A stretch of DNA of 8,530 nt, taken from an uncultured Ruminococcus sp. (lineage in GTDB: Bacteria; Bacillota; Clostridia; Oscillospirales; Ruminococcaceae). Where the stretch lies: the NCBI GenBank assembly GCA_900553335.1, contig USCU01000039.1, forward strand, positions 1 to 8,530. The letters are read 5' to 3'. Under the pieces are notes generated by a model. The model was not told the DNA's origin. It did not search any database and saw nothing but the letters and a program-made list of their open reading frames with translations. Below, one piece after another: positions 1-7,134 of the stretch (the first letter of the stretch is position 1; each line of letters starts with the position of its first letter). A program made the translations under genes and the position numbers.

Positions 1-396
1 GAAACCCTTTACTTTTGCAGGAAGCTCATCAAGATCAGCAGATACCGTAAATGTAACTACTACGTCTTTAGCAATCATTGCGAGCTTTTCAAACATAGCT
101 CCGAGTTCGTCATAATTTCTTCCGCCTATCTTAAGAATTCCATCAACAAAAACCTCTTGAATATCGTAGTTACCTGCAAGCATTCCTGTGATGAAGCCGT
201 AGAATGTATCAAATCCGGAAATACCGTACTCCTCAGCGTCTACAAGTCTTACCTTATGAGGAATATCATATGTGAGCTTCATACCTCTTTCGATGCAAAC
301 TACATCTCCTGTTGCTTTCTCAACAGCTGATGTGATGTTGTCAACCAAAATCTTAGTTTTTCCGGTTCCTCGTTTTCCTGTAATAATCTTAATCAT
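1..396 (-). CDS. Small P-loop NTP-binding protein, C-terminus cut by window edge
   Basis: The reading frame is open from an ATG at 396 to the window edge, giving 132 residues with no stop, so the C-terminus is missing. The protein begins MIKIITGKRGTGKTK, with a clear Walker A loop (GKRGTGKT, residues 7-14) directly after the first beta strand. A hydrophobic strand ending in Asp (EVFVDG, residues 81-86) is a plausible Walker B. A second hydrophobic strand (DVVVTFTVSAD, residues 111-121) would suit the next strand of a P-loop core. A GGAG Shine-Dalgarno site (406-409) lies 9 bases before the ATG. It sits 65 bases downstream of pgi with no terminator between, so co-transcription is likely. Binding of ATP or GTP is supported by the motif. 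I do not recognise the substrate or pathway. Small clostridial P-loop proteins of this kind may carry a twitching-motility (PilT-like) label, but nothing visible supports pilus work. Confidence 0.82.
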   Translation of the reverse strand, partial: MIKIITGKRGTGKTKILVDNITSAVEKATGDVVCIERGMKLTYDIPHKVRLVDAEEYGISGFDTFYGFITGMLAGNYDIQEVFVDGILKIGGRNYDELGAMFEKLAMIAKDVVVTFTVSADLDELPAKVKGF

Positions 397-461
397 AAAT
401 TTACGCTCCATTCCGCCACTAATGGCAATTTTTATTTTTTCAGGATAAACCTGTTTGCGCC

Positions 462-1793
462 TTACTTAAGTTTTTCTTCCAAAGCAGCCTTAGCGTCCTC
501 ATAACCCGGCTTTCCTAAAAGTGCAAACATATTCTTCTTATAGCTTTCAACACCCGGCTGATTAAAAGGATTAACGCCAAGCATATATCCGGAAATTGCA
601 CAAGCCTTTTCAAAGAAGTATACAAGCTCTCCAAAGTTTTCTTCATCAAGTGCGTCAACCTCGATTACAATGTTCGGAACGCCGCCCTCTGTATGAGCCA
701 AAATTGTTCCCTCAAAAGCTTTCCTGTTTACAACGGACATATTCTGATTTGACAGGAAATTAAGTCCGTCAAGATTCTGCTCGTCTGCCTCAAGGAACAG
801 ATCCTGCTTAGGATTTTTAATGTCAACAACCGTTTCAAACATTATTCTCGAACCGTCCTGAATAAACTGTCCCAAAGAATGAAGGTCTGTTGAGAATGTA
901 GCGGACGAAGGGAAAATACCCTTATTGTCCTTGCCCTCGCTCTCGCCGTAAAGCTGTTTAAACCATTCAGCCATCATTGTAAAGCTAGGATCATACGAAA
1001 CGAGCATCTCAACACTCTTGCCCTTGCGGTAAAGAATGTTTCTTATAGCTGCGTATGTATAGCAATCGTTTCCATCGTCCTTAGAATACTTTTCTCTTGC
1101 AGCTGCTGCACCCTGCATAATCTTATCAATATCACAGCCTGCAACCGCTATCGGCAAAAGTCCTACTGCTGTAAGAACAGAGAATCTTCCTCCTACATCA
1201 TCAGCAATAGTAAATGTTTCATAGCCTTCCTTATCGGAAAGCTCCTTTAAAGTTCCCCTTGCCTTGTCTGTTGTAGCAAAAATTCTCTCTTTTGCTTCTT
1301 CCTTTCCGTACTTGTCTTCAACAAGCTTTTTAAATATTCTGAACGCCAAGGCAGGCTCTGTTGTAGTACCAGATTTTGAAATAACATTTACACATATATC
1401 CTTACCTTCACAAATTGAAAGCACTTCGTTCAAATATGTAGGACTGATGCTGTTTCCGACATAATAAATGTCAGGAGTATCCTTTTTCATATTATTGTAA
1501 AACGGAGATTTTAAAAGCTCAATCGCAGCTCTTGCTCCAAGATATGAGCCTCCGATTCCGATTACTATGAGAATATCAGCCTTTTGCTTAATCCTTTCGG
1601 CAGCAGCTTTAATTCTTGCAAACTCTTCTTTATCGTAATCTACGGGAAGATCAACCCATCCGAGAAAATCATTACCCTGACCCGATCTTGTTTCAACTAA
1701 ATTATGAGCAGCAGTTACCTGTGATTTTACGCCCTCAAGCTCATGTTCTGAAACTGTTCCCTCAAGGTACTTTGTGTTTAACTTAACAGCCAC
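462..1793 (-). CDS. pgi: Glucose-6-phosphate isomerase (GTG start)
   Basis: Cytoplasmic enzyme interconverting glucose 6-phosphate and fructose 6-phosphate in glycolysis and gluconeogenesis. At 443 residues it matches the short Bacillota form. Numbered from the GTG start, it shows the glycine-rich GIGGSYLG (79-86), the sugar-phosphate-binding SIS segment [10 protein letters not shown] (138-147), the first family signature [14 protein letters not shown] (198-211), the catalytic-Glu region YGESEGKD (Glu284/Glu286), a His in TDLHSLGQ (305), and the second signature [11 protein letters not shown] (409-419) ending in the active-site Lys419. All expected catalytic positions are present. I chose GTG at 1793 over the ATG at 1802 because the only Shine-Dalgarno sequence (AGAAAGG) abuts that ATG with no spacing but lies 9 bases before the GTG; the protein then starts with the family-like (M)AVKLNTKYL. 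Upstream is a 272-base spacer with a promoter and structured leader. Downstream, the small P-loop gene follows after 65 bases. Confidence 0.97.
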   Translation of the reverse strand: MAVKLNTKYLEGTVSEHELEGVKSQVTAAHNLVETRSGQGNDFLGWVDLPVDYDKEEFARIKAAAERIKQKADILIVIGIGGSYLGARAAIELLKSPFYNNMKKDTPDIYYVGNSISPTYLNEVLSICEGKDICVNVISKSGTTTEPALAFRIFKKLVEDKYGKEEAKERIFATTDKARGTLKELSDKEGYETFTIADDVGGRFSVLTAVGLLPIAVAGCDIDKIMQGAAAAREKYSKDDGNDCYTYAAIRNILYRKGKSVEMLVSYDPSFTMMAEWFKQLYGESEGKDNKGIFPSSATFSTDLHSLGQFIQDGSRIMFETVVDIKNPKQDLFLEADEQNLDGLNFLSNQNMSVVNRKAFEGTILAHTEGGVPNIVIEVDALDEENFGELVYFFEKACAISGYMLGVNPFNQPGVESYKKNMFALLGKPGYEDAKAALEEKLK

Positions 1794-1802
1794 TAAAAAC
1801 AT

Positions 1803-1809
1803 CCTTTCT
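1803..1809 (-). promoter_or_regulatory. Shine-Dalgarno site that decides the pgi start
   Basis: On the minus strand the sequence reads AGAAAGG followed at once by ATG (1802-1800) and, six bases after that ATG, GTG (1793-1791). With no spacing, the ATG cannot be served by this site, while the GTG has a normal 9-base gap. The ATG would also add the extra residues MFL to the protein. The GTG is therefore the likely initiation codon. Confidence 0.7.
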
Positions 1810-1883
1810 GCTTATTAAATTGTGTTCCATACAAAAATATTATTCTAAAAGACTTATATTAATCTCTTTAACCTATCTCTTTT

Positions 1884-2001
1884 AAACGCTTCGGAAAAAG
1901 AAACAACAAAAGCCGTTTTATTACAATAAGGGGCAACCCCCCGTCATTCAACAAACGACCGAGCATTAGCCTCTTTGAGGCGAAGGGACATAGTCGTTGT
2001 T
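1884..2001 (-). other. Structured intergenic segment: pgi leader, small RNA or dispersed repeat
   Basis: This segment is clearly richer in G and C than the AT-rich sequence on both sides and starts where the promoter at 2036-2008 should initiate. In minus-strand order it can form: an outer stem CAACGAC (1999-1993) with GTCGTTTG (1959-1952) enclosing a perfect hairpin GCCTC-AAA-GAGGC (1981-1969); a hairpin GTCGTT-TGTTG-AATGAC (1959-1943) that competes with the outer stem; a GGGG-TTG-CCCC hairpin (1940-1930); and an arm AAACGGCTT (1918-1910) with AAGCGTTT (1891-1884) having one bulged G. No hairpin is followed by a convincing U tract, so a pgi 5' leader is more likely than a separate terminated RNA. 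I do not recognise a known riboswitch, T-box, 6S, SRP or RNase P core. A dispersed intergenic repeat is an equally fair reading. Confidence 0.5.
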
Positions 2002-2007
2002 ATAATT

Positions 2008-2036
2008 ATAATACTATAATTTACGCTTTTTTTCAA
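2008..2036 (-). promoter_or_regulatory. Sigma-A-type promoter upstream of pgi
   Basis: On the minus strand there is a -35 box TTGAAA (2036-2031), a 17-base spacer and a -10 box TATTAT (2013-2008). An overlapping TATAAT (2010-2005) has a less suitable 20-base spacing. The expected transcription start is near 2001, just before the structured segment. The promoter begins only about 30 bases past the stop of the carboxypeptidase homologue and points toward pgi. A transcript running into pgi would carry a leader of about 208 bases. A weaker alternative, TTAAAG (1871-1866) with an 18-base gap to TAGAAT (1847-1842), lies nearer pgi. Confidence 0.65.
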
Positions 2037-2065
2037 GTCCTTTTTTTAAATTATTATCAGTTTGT

Positions 2066-3232
2066 TTATTTTCCTCCTGTCAACGAATAAATAAGCTTTA
2101 AAAATGCTCCGAAAACAGTTATCTTCTCTGCATCCTCAGAAAGCTCTATATCCGAAGAAAATACGGTTTTATCGCCGTTTTTAACGGTTATTCTGCCAAC
2201 ACTATCTCCTTTTTTCTTCGGCGCTTCAACACTTTTCTCTCGATTTGCATCTACCAAAAGCTCTGAAGATGTTCCTCTTTTTATCACAAGTTTTAGCGGC
2301 TTTGAAAGTGAAACCTTGACGCTTTCTTTATCTCCGTGTGCAACGTTTATGTCATCCAGCAAAGTTTCATCAACTTCAGGTGTATAAACCTGAAACTGAG
2401 AAAACGAAAAATCAAGCATATTTTCAGCATCAACAGCTCTTTGATCTCTGCTTGAACAGCCCACAGCAATACACACTATGGACATATCTCCCCTTTGAGC
2501 GCTCGCCGAGATCATATTTACTCCCTGTGCGCTGACGCAGGCTTTTAGCCCCGTAATTCCTTTATAACTTTTAACAAGCGTGTTTTGATTTACAACCTCA
2601 GACTGCTTTTCACCTATAAAATCTCGCCAAGACGTAAGATATTCTTTTAGGTATTCATGACGCAAAAGCTCAGATGCCAAAATTGCCGTATCATGAACAG
2701 TTGTTATATTGTCGTTTGATTCCCCGGTACAATCTGCATAAACCGTATTTATCATTCCAAGCTTTTTTGCTTTATCATTCATTCTAGAAACGAAATCGGA
2801 TATTTTTTTGTCAACAGTTTCACTTAAAGCAACACAGGCGTCGTTTGCGTTACCTATAGTCACAGCTTTTATCAGCTCCGAAATTTTTATTTTCTCACCC
2901 TTGTCAAGCCACACCTGCGATCCTTGCTGCAAGTTTGCATACTCGCTTACAGTTACTACATCGTCAAACGACACGCTTTTATCATCTATTTTTTCACACA
3001 CAAGCAAAAGCGTCATAAGTTTTGTAAAATGTGATGCTGCAAAGGTTTCATAAGAACCTTTTCCTGCTAAAAAGGTCTTTGACTCAATTTCCATTATTGC
3101 ATATTTATCAGCTGAAACTGACAGGGTATTTTGATTTTTTGCGGCATAAACGCTTCCGTCAGCATAAGAATACACCGCCGACAGGTTAAACAAAACTAAG
3201 ATTGCAATTAGTACAGTCAGTATTTTTTTCAT
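2066..3232 (-). CDS. Secreted PBP5/DacF-family DD-carboxypeptidase homologue, probably catalytically inactive
   Basis: The 388-residue protein has a signal peptide (Lys2-Lys3, hydrophobic core about 4-20, likely cleavage near YSYA-D at 24/25). The peptidase S11 fold follows, with family segments FDDVVTVSEYA (89-99), GSQVWLDKGEK (104-114), MNDKAKKLGMINT (151-163) and SASAQRGDMSIVCIAVG (242-258). A PBP5 C-terminal beta domain comes next (APKKKGDSVGRITV, 337-350), and the last helix (ITVFGAFLKLIYSL, 371-384) could be an amphipathic membrane anchor. Active relatives trim the terminal D-Ala of peptidoglycan pentapeptides using SxxK, SxN and KTG. Here these positions read HFTK (68-71, with a Ser one place too early at 67), NAN (128-130) and KAC (230-232). 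The frame is intact, so this is not a decayed gene. I infer a non-catalytic cell-wall role. Shine-Dalgarno GGAGGAG (3241-3235) lies 2-4 bases before ATG, a tight fit. The gene stands alone between the purL terminator and the pgi promoter. Confidence 0.9.
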   Translation of the reverse strand: MKKILTVLIAILVLFNLSAVYSYADGSVYAAKNQNTLSVSADKYAIMEIESKTFLAGKGSYETFAASHFTKLMTLLLVCEKIDDKSVSFDDVVTVSEYANLQQGSQVWLDKGEKIKISELIKAVTIGNANDACVALSETVDKKISDFVSRMNDKAKKLGMINTVYADCTGESNDNITTVHDTAILASELLRHEYLKEYLTSWRDFIGEKQSEVVNQNTLVKSYKGITGLKACVSAQGVNMISASAQRGDMSIVCIAVGCSSRDQRAVDAENMLDFSFSQFQVYTPEVDETLLDDINVAHGDKESVKVSLSKPLKLVIKRGTSSELLVDANREKSVEAPKKKGDSVGRITVKNGDKTVFSSDIELSEDAEKITVFGAFLKLIYSLTGGK

Positions 3233-3313
3233 AGCTCCTCCGATTGCTTTTTTATTTTATAAATATGAGCAGCAGGACAAAATAATAACCAATTCTTTAA
3301 GCTTCCAAGACAT

Positions 3314-3347
3314 AAAAATCCGCCCATGCATATTACACACAGGCGGA
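3314..3347 (-). terminator. Intrinsic terminator after purL
   Basis: Reading the minus strand, TCCGCC (3347-3342) pairs with GGCGGA (3324-3319). The stem is extended by weaker pairs between TGTGTG and TGCATG around a TAATA loop, and is followed directly by TTTTT (3318-3314). It begins 27 bases past the purL stop and should end that transcript, separating purL from the carboxypeptidase homologue. The 80 or so bases between it and the next gene are AT-rich and hold no promoter that I find convincing. Confidence 0.85.
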
Positions 3348-3373
3348 AAACCTTTAATTTAGTTTTATTGACG

Positions 3374-6300
3374 TTACATTGTAAAATACTTTACGCCGCT
3401 TTCAAAGATCTTCTGATCCTTGACGCCCGGAACATTTTTACATACACATTCACCGATTCTTTCGGAGTGTCCCATCTTTCCGAATACTCGTCCGTCAGGA
3501 GATGTGATTCCCTCGATCGCATACATAGATGAGTTAGGATTGCAGTGAATATCCATTGTCGGAACACCGTCAAAATCTACATACTGAGTTGCGATCTGTC
3601 CGTTTGCTGCAAGCGCTCTTATCTCTTCTTCGGTTGCAACAAAACGTCCTTCTCCATGGGAAATAGCGATATTGTGTATATCTCCTACCTCTGTCTGTGC
3701 AAGCCACGGCGATTTGTTTGAAGCGATTCTTGTATTGACCATCTTAGACTGGTGTCTTGCAATCGCGTTAAAGGTAAGAGTCGGAGAATCATCTCTCATA
3801 TCTCTTATCTCACCATACGGCACAAGTCCCAGCTTTATAAGAGCTTGGAATCCGTTGCATATTCCGAGCATCAGTCCATCTCTGTATGTCAGCATTTCGT
3901 TTATCGCCTGCGTAAGGCTTGGATTTCTGAGGAACGAAGTGATAAACTTTCCGCTTCCGTCAGGCTCGTCACCGCCTGAGAATCCGCCCGGAAGCATAAT
4001 AATCTGAGAATTTCTTATTCTCTTTTCCATTTCCTTAACGCTTTCTTCAATCGCAGACGGAGTAAGGTTTCTTATTACAAATATATCTGCTACCGCTCCT
4101 GCCTTTTCAAACACCTTTGCGGTATCATATTCACAGTTTGTTCCCGGAAATACAGGAATCAATACTCTCGGTTTTGCAATAGGAGAAATAGGCTCTTTTC
4201 TCTTACCGGCAGTATAACTGAACGCTTCTGTCTGTTCACTCTTAACATTTGCATTTACAGGGAATACAGGTTCAAGCTTAGAAGCCCAGAGCTTCTCAAG
4301 ACTCTCCAAGTCAATTGTATAATCCACAGCTATTACCTTGTATTCCGGAACAGTTTCACCGATTACACGCTCATCGGTTTCAACTCCCTCGTCAAGCTCA
4401 ATTACAAAGCTTCCGTAACAAGCTCTGTAAAGCTCCTTTGGAGAGAGCTTAGAAGTAAACTTGAAGCCTATCTTATTTCCAAACGACATCTTTGCGATCG
4501 CCTCAGAAACTCCGCCGTATGCTACGCTCCAGCAGGACAAAACCTTCTTCTCTTTTATAAGCGTTTCAACCTTGTCAAATACGCTCTTTATGCTCTCCCA
4601 AACAGGGCAGTTGTTTTCATCGTATTCAGGACGGATAAGAATAACTTTGCTTCCTGTCTTTTTAAACTCCTGAGAAACAACATTATAGCAAGAGGTTTTT
4701 GAAACCGCAAACGAAACAAGCGTAGGAGGAACGTCTATTTTTTCAAATGTTCCGCTCATCGAATCCTTACCGCCTATTGCAGCACAGCCAAGCTCTGTCT
4801 GAGCCTTAAATGCTCCCAACAAAGCTGCAAAAGGCTTGCCCCATCTTTCAGGATTCTCCTGAGTTCTTTCAAAGTATTCCTGAAATGTGAGCCAGCACTC
4901 CTTATAGCTTCCTCCTGTTGCAACCACCTTTGCAACAGATTCTATAACTGCTGCCATTGCACCGTGATAAGGGCTTTGCTCCGACAAAAACGGATTAAAT
5001 CCCCATCCCATTACAGAAGCAGTAGTTGTATCTCCGCCCAAAACAGGAATCTTAGCCGCCATAGCCTGAGTAGGAGTATTCTGATATTTACCGCCGAACG
5101 GCATCAAAACAGTTCCTGCTCCGATAGTTGAGTCAAAATACTCAACGAGTCCTTTTTGCGAACAGATGTTAAGATTTGAGATCATCGCTTCCCACTTGTC
5201 CGCTGAATCATCAATCGCTTCGTGTTTATTAAAAACAGGGGCAGCCACTGATACGGTTGTATGCTTTTCGGCTCCGTTTGAATTTAAAAAGTCGCGTGAA
5301 AGATTTACGATCTCGTTCCCTTTCCAGTTCATCTTAAGACGTCTGTCATCGGTAACTACTGCGACAAGAGTAGCTTCAAGGTTTTCCTCAGCAGCTTTTG
5401 CCATGAATTTCTCAACATCGCTCTTTGCGATTACTACAGCCATTCTCTCCTGAGATTCGGAAATCGCAAGCTCAGTTCCGTCAAGTCCGTCATACTTTTT
5501 AGTAACTGAATCAAGATCAATAACAAGTCCGTCTGTAAGCTCTCCGATCGCCACGGAAACTCCGCCTGCGCCGAAATCGTTGCAGCGTTTTATCATCTTT
5601 GTAACATCAGGATTTCTGAAAAGTCTTTGGAGCTTTCTCTCTTCGGGAGCGTTACCCTTTTGAACCTCTGCTCCGCAGGTTTCAAGCGACTCCAGCGTAT
5701 GAGATTTTGATGAACCTGTTGCTCCGCCGCAGCCGTCACGTCCCGTTTTTCCGCCGAGAAGAATTACAACATCTCCCGACTCCGGACGTTCCCTTCTTAC
5801 ATTTTCTTTTGGAGCTGCTGCAATTACTGCGCCTATCTCCATTCTTTTTGCAGCATATCCCGGATGATAGATCTCACTGACATTACCTGTTGCAAGACCT
5901 ATCTGGTTTCCGTATGAGGAATATCCCTGTGCAGCTCCGACAGTGATTTTTCTCTGCGGAAGCTTACCCTGAATAGTATCTTCAAAAGGCACTAAAGGAT
6001 TAGCTGCACCGGTTACTCTCATAGCCTGGTATACATAGCTCCTTCCGGAAAGAGGATCTCTTATAGCTCCCCCAAGACAGGTCGCCGCTCCTCCGAAAGG
6101 CTCAATTTCAGTAGGATGGTTGTGAGTTTCGTTTTTAAACATCAAGAGCCAATCCTGATCTTCTCCGTTTACATCAACTTTAATATTAACGGAGCAAGCG
6201 TTTATCTCTTCACTTTCGTCAAGAGCATCTAAAAGCCCCTCCTGCTTAAGTCTTTTTGCACCTATCACAGCTAAGTCCATGAGCGTCATAGGCTTGTCTT

Positions 6301-7090
6301 TTCTTCCTGCATAAAGACGTTTTCTTGTTTTCACATAATCTTTAAATGTATCCTCAATATATGGCGCTTTGATATTTGTATCGTCAATAATAGTGGAGAA
6401 AGTCGTATGACGGCAGTGATCGGACCAATATGTATCTATCATTCTGATCTCTGTTATCGTAGGATTTCTTCCCTCTTCGTCTTTAAAATATGCCTGACAA
6501 AACTTAATGTCATCGAAGTCCATAGCAAGTCCCATCTGGCTGATATAATCCTTAAGCTCAGAATCCGAAGCATAGATAAATCCTTCAACAGTATCTACTT
6601 TATCAGGAATTACATAATCGGTGTCAAGTGTATCCGGCTTTTTAAGCTCAGCCTCCCGGCTCTCAACAGGGTTTATTATATAATGCTTTATTTTCTCAAG
6701 ATCATCCTTATCAAGCTCGCCTTTAAAGATGTTTATTTTTGCACTTCTTACTGTTGGGCGCATTCCTCCCGTAAGGAGCGATATACACTGAGCACAGGAA
6801 TCAGCTCTCTGATCAAACTGGCCGGGAAGATATTCTACCGCAATAACATACTCGTCCTCCGAAAGCTTCGGAAGCTCATCGTAAACTGAGTCCACAGCAG
6901 GCTCTGAAAAAACAACCGGTGCTGCAAGCTTAAAATTCTCCTCCGTCAATCCTTCTGCATCATAACGGTTAATAATTCTGACGTTCTCAAGCGTCTTGAT
7001 TCCCAGAACATTTTTTATACCGCTTAAAAGCGACTTTGCTTCAACATCAAAGCCAGGCTTTTTTTCTGCATAAATTCGATAAACTGACAT
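3374..7090 (-). CDS. purL: Phosphoribosylformylglycinamidine synthase, single-chain form
   Basis: Cytoplasmic enzyme of de novo purine synthesis: FGAR + glutamine + ATP gives FGAM + glutamate + ADP + phosphate. At 1238 residues this is the large one-chain form, in which the roles of separate PurS, PurL and PurQ subunits are fused. Residues 1 to about 150 are the PurS-like region. The synthase core shows SDHCRHTTF (223-231), KNETHNHPT (319-327), GGKTGRDG (446-453) and GGKDS (773-777), spanning the two AIRS-like halves. The class I glutamine amidotransferase domain starts near 976 (RVLIPVFPGTNCE); its triad is intact, with Cys1078 in GICNGFQ, and His1145 and Glu1147 in SHGEGRF. The ATG start at 7090 is preceded by GAAGGGAG (7106-7099) at 8 bases. 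It follows mtaB after 44 bases with no terminator, so readthrough from mtaB is likely; an intrinsic terminator follows. No other pur gene is in the window, and I see no purine riboswitch in the short 5' gap. Confidence 0.98.
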   Translation of the reverse strand: MSVYRIYAEKKPGFDVEAKSLLSGIKNVLGIKTLENVRIINRYDAEGLTEENFKLAAPVVFSEPAVDSVYDELPKLSEDEYVIAVEYLPGQFDQRADSCAQCISLLTGGMRPTVRSAKINIFKGELDKDDLEKIKHYIINPVESREAELKKPDTLDTDYVIPDKVDTVEGFIYASDSELKDYISQMGLAMDFDDIKFCQAYFKDEEGRNPTITEIRMIDTYWSDHCRHTTFSTIIDDTNIKAPYIEDTFKDYVKTRKRLYAGRKDKPMTLMDLAVIGAKRLKQEGLLDALDESEEINACSVNIKVDVNGEDQDWLLMFKNETHNHPTEIEPFGGAATCLGGAIRDPLSGRSYVYQAMRVTGAANPLVPFEDTIQGKLPQRKITVGAAQGYSSYGNQIGLATGNVSEIYHPGYAAKRMEIGAVIAAAPKENVRRERPESGDVVILLGGKTGRDGCGGATGSSKSHTLESLETCGAEVQKGNAPEERKLQRLFRNPDVTKMIKRCNDFGAGGVSVAIGELTDGLVIDLDSVTKKYDGLDGTELAISESQERMAVVIAKSDVEKFMAKAAEENLEATLVAVVTDDRRLKMNWKGNEIVNLSRDFLNSNGAEKHTTVSVAAPVFNKHEAIDDSADKWEAMISNLNICSQKGLVEYFDSTIGAGTVLMPFGGKYQNTPTQAMAAKIPVLGGDTTTASVMGWGFNPFLSEQSPYHGAMAAVIESVAKVVATGGSYKECWLTFQEYFERTQENPERWGKPFAALLGAFKAQTELGCAAIGGKDSMSGTFEKIDVPPTLVSFAVSKTSCYNVVSQEFKKTGSKVILIRPEYDENNCPVWESIKSVFDKVETLIKEKKVLSCWSVAYGGVSEAIAKMSFGNKIGFKFTSKLSPKELYRACYGSFVIELDEGVETDERVIGETVPEYKVIAVDYTIDLESLEKLWASKLEPVFPVNANVKSEQTEAFSYTAGKRKEPISPIAKPRVLIPVFPGTNCEYDTAKVFEKAGAVADIFVIRNLTPSAIEESVKEMEKRIRNSQIIMLPGGFSGGDEPDGSGKFITSFLRNPSLTQAINEMLTYRDGLMLGICNGFQALIKLGLVPYGEIRDMRDDSPTLTFNAIARHQSKMVNTRIASNKSPWLAQTEVGDIHNIAISHGEGRFVATEEEIRALAANGQIATQYVDFDGVPTMDIHCNPNSSMYAIEGITSPDGRVFGKMGHSERIGECVCKNVPGVKDQKIFESGVKYFTM

Positions 7091-7134
7091 TTATAAAACT
7101 CCCTTCAAAATATATGCTTTTGTTTTTCCTTAAT

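Noticed and set aside
415..453. Two small hairpins (GCCA-CTAA-TGGC and CAGG-ATAAA-CCTG) between pgi and the P-loop gene as a terminator
   Set aside because: Each stem is only 4 base pairs, and on the transcribed strand they are followed by A-rich or mixed sequence rather than a T tract.
1930..1940. GGGG-TTG-CCCC hairpin as an intrinsic terminator of a small RNA
   Set aside because: The stem is 4 base pairs and the bases after it on the minus strand are TTATTGTAAT, not a U tract.
1884..2001. Known RNA classes (T-box, purine, THF, ZTP, glutamine riboswitches, tmRNA, SRP, RNase P)
   Set aside because: None of the conserved core sequences I know for these classes is visible. 6S RNA cannot be fully excluded by eye because its sequence is poorly conserved.
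3233..3313. Promoter for the carboxypeptidase homologue (TTGTCC with TATAAA or TAAAAT)
   Set aside because: The boxes are spaced only 13-15 bases apart and match poorly. In such AT-rich sequence this is not distinguishable from chance, although a promoter must exist somewhere after the purL terminator.
3326..3532. Plus-strand open frame over the purL 3' end
   Set aside because: It begins inside the terminator hairpin loop and runs antisense to purL, with no family resemblance.
6407..6889. 160-codon open frame on the plus strand inside purL
   Set aside because: It lies wholly antisense to strongly conserved purL sequence, including the DHCRH motif. It has no recognisable domain and is explained as a shadow of the coding strand.
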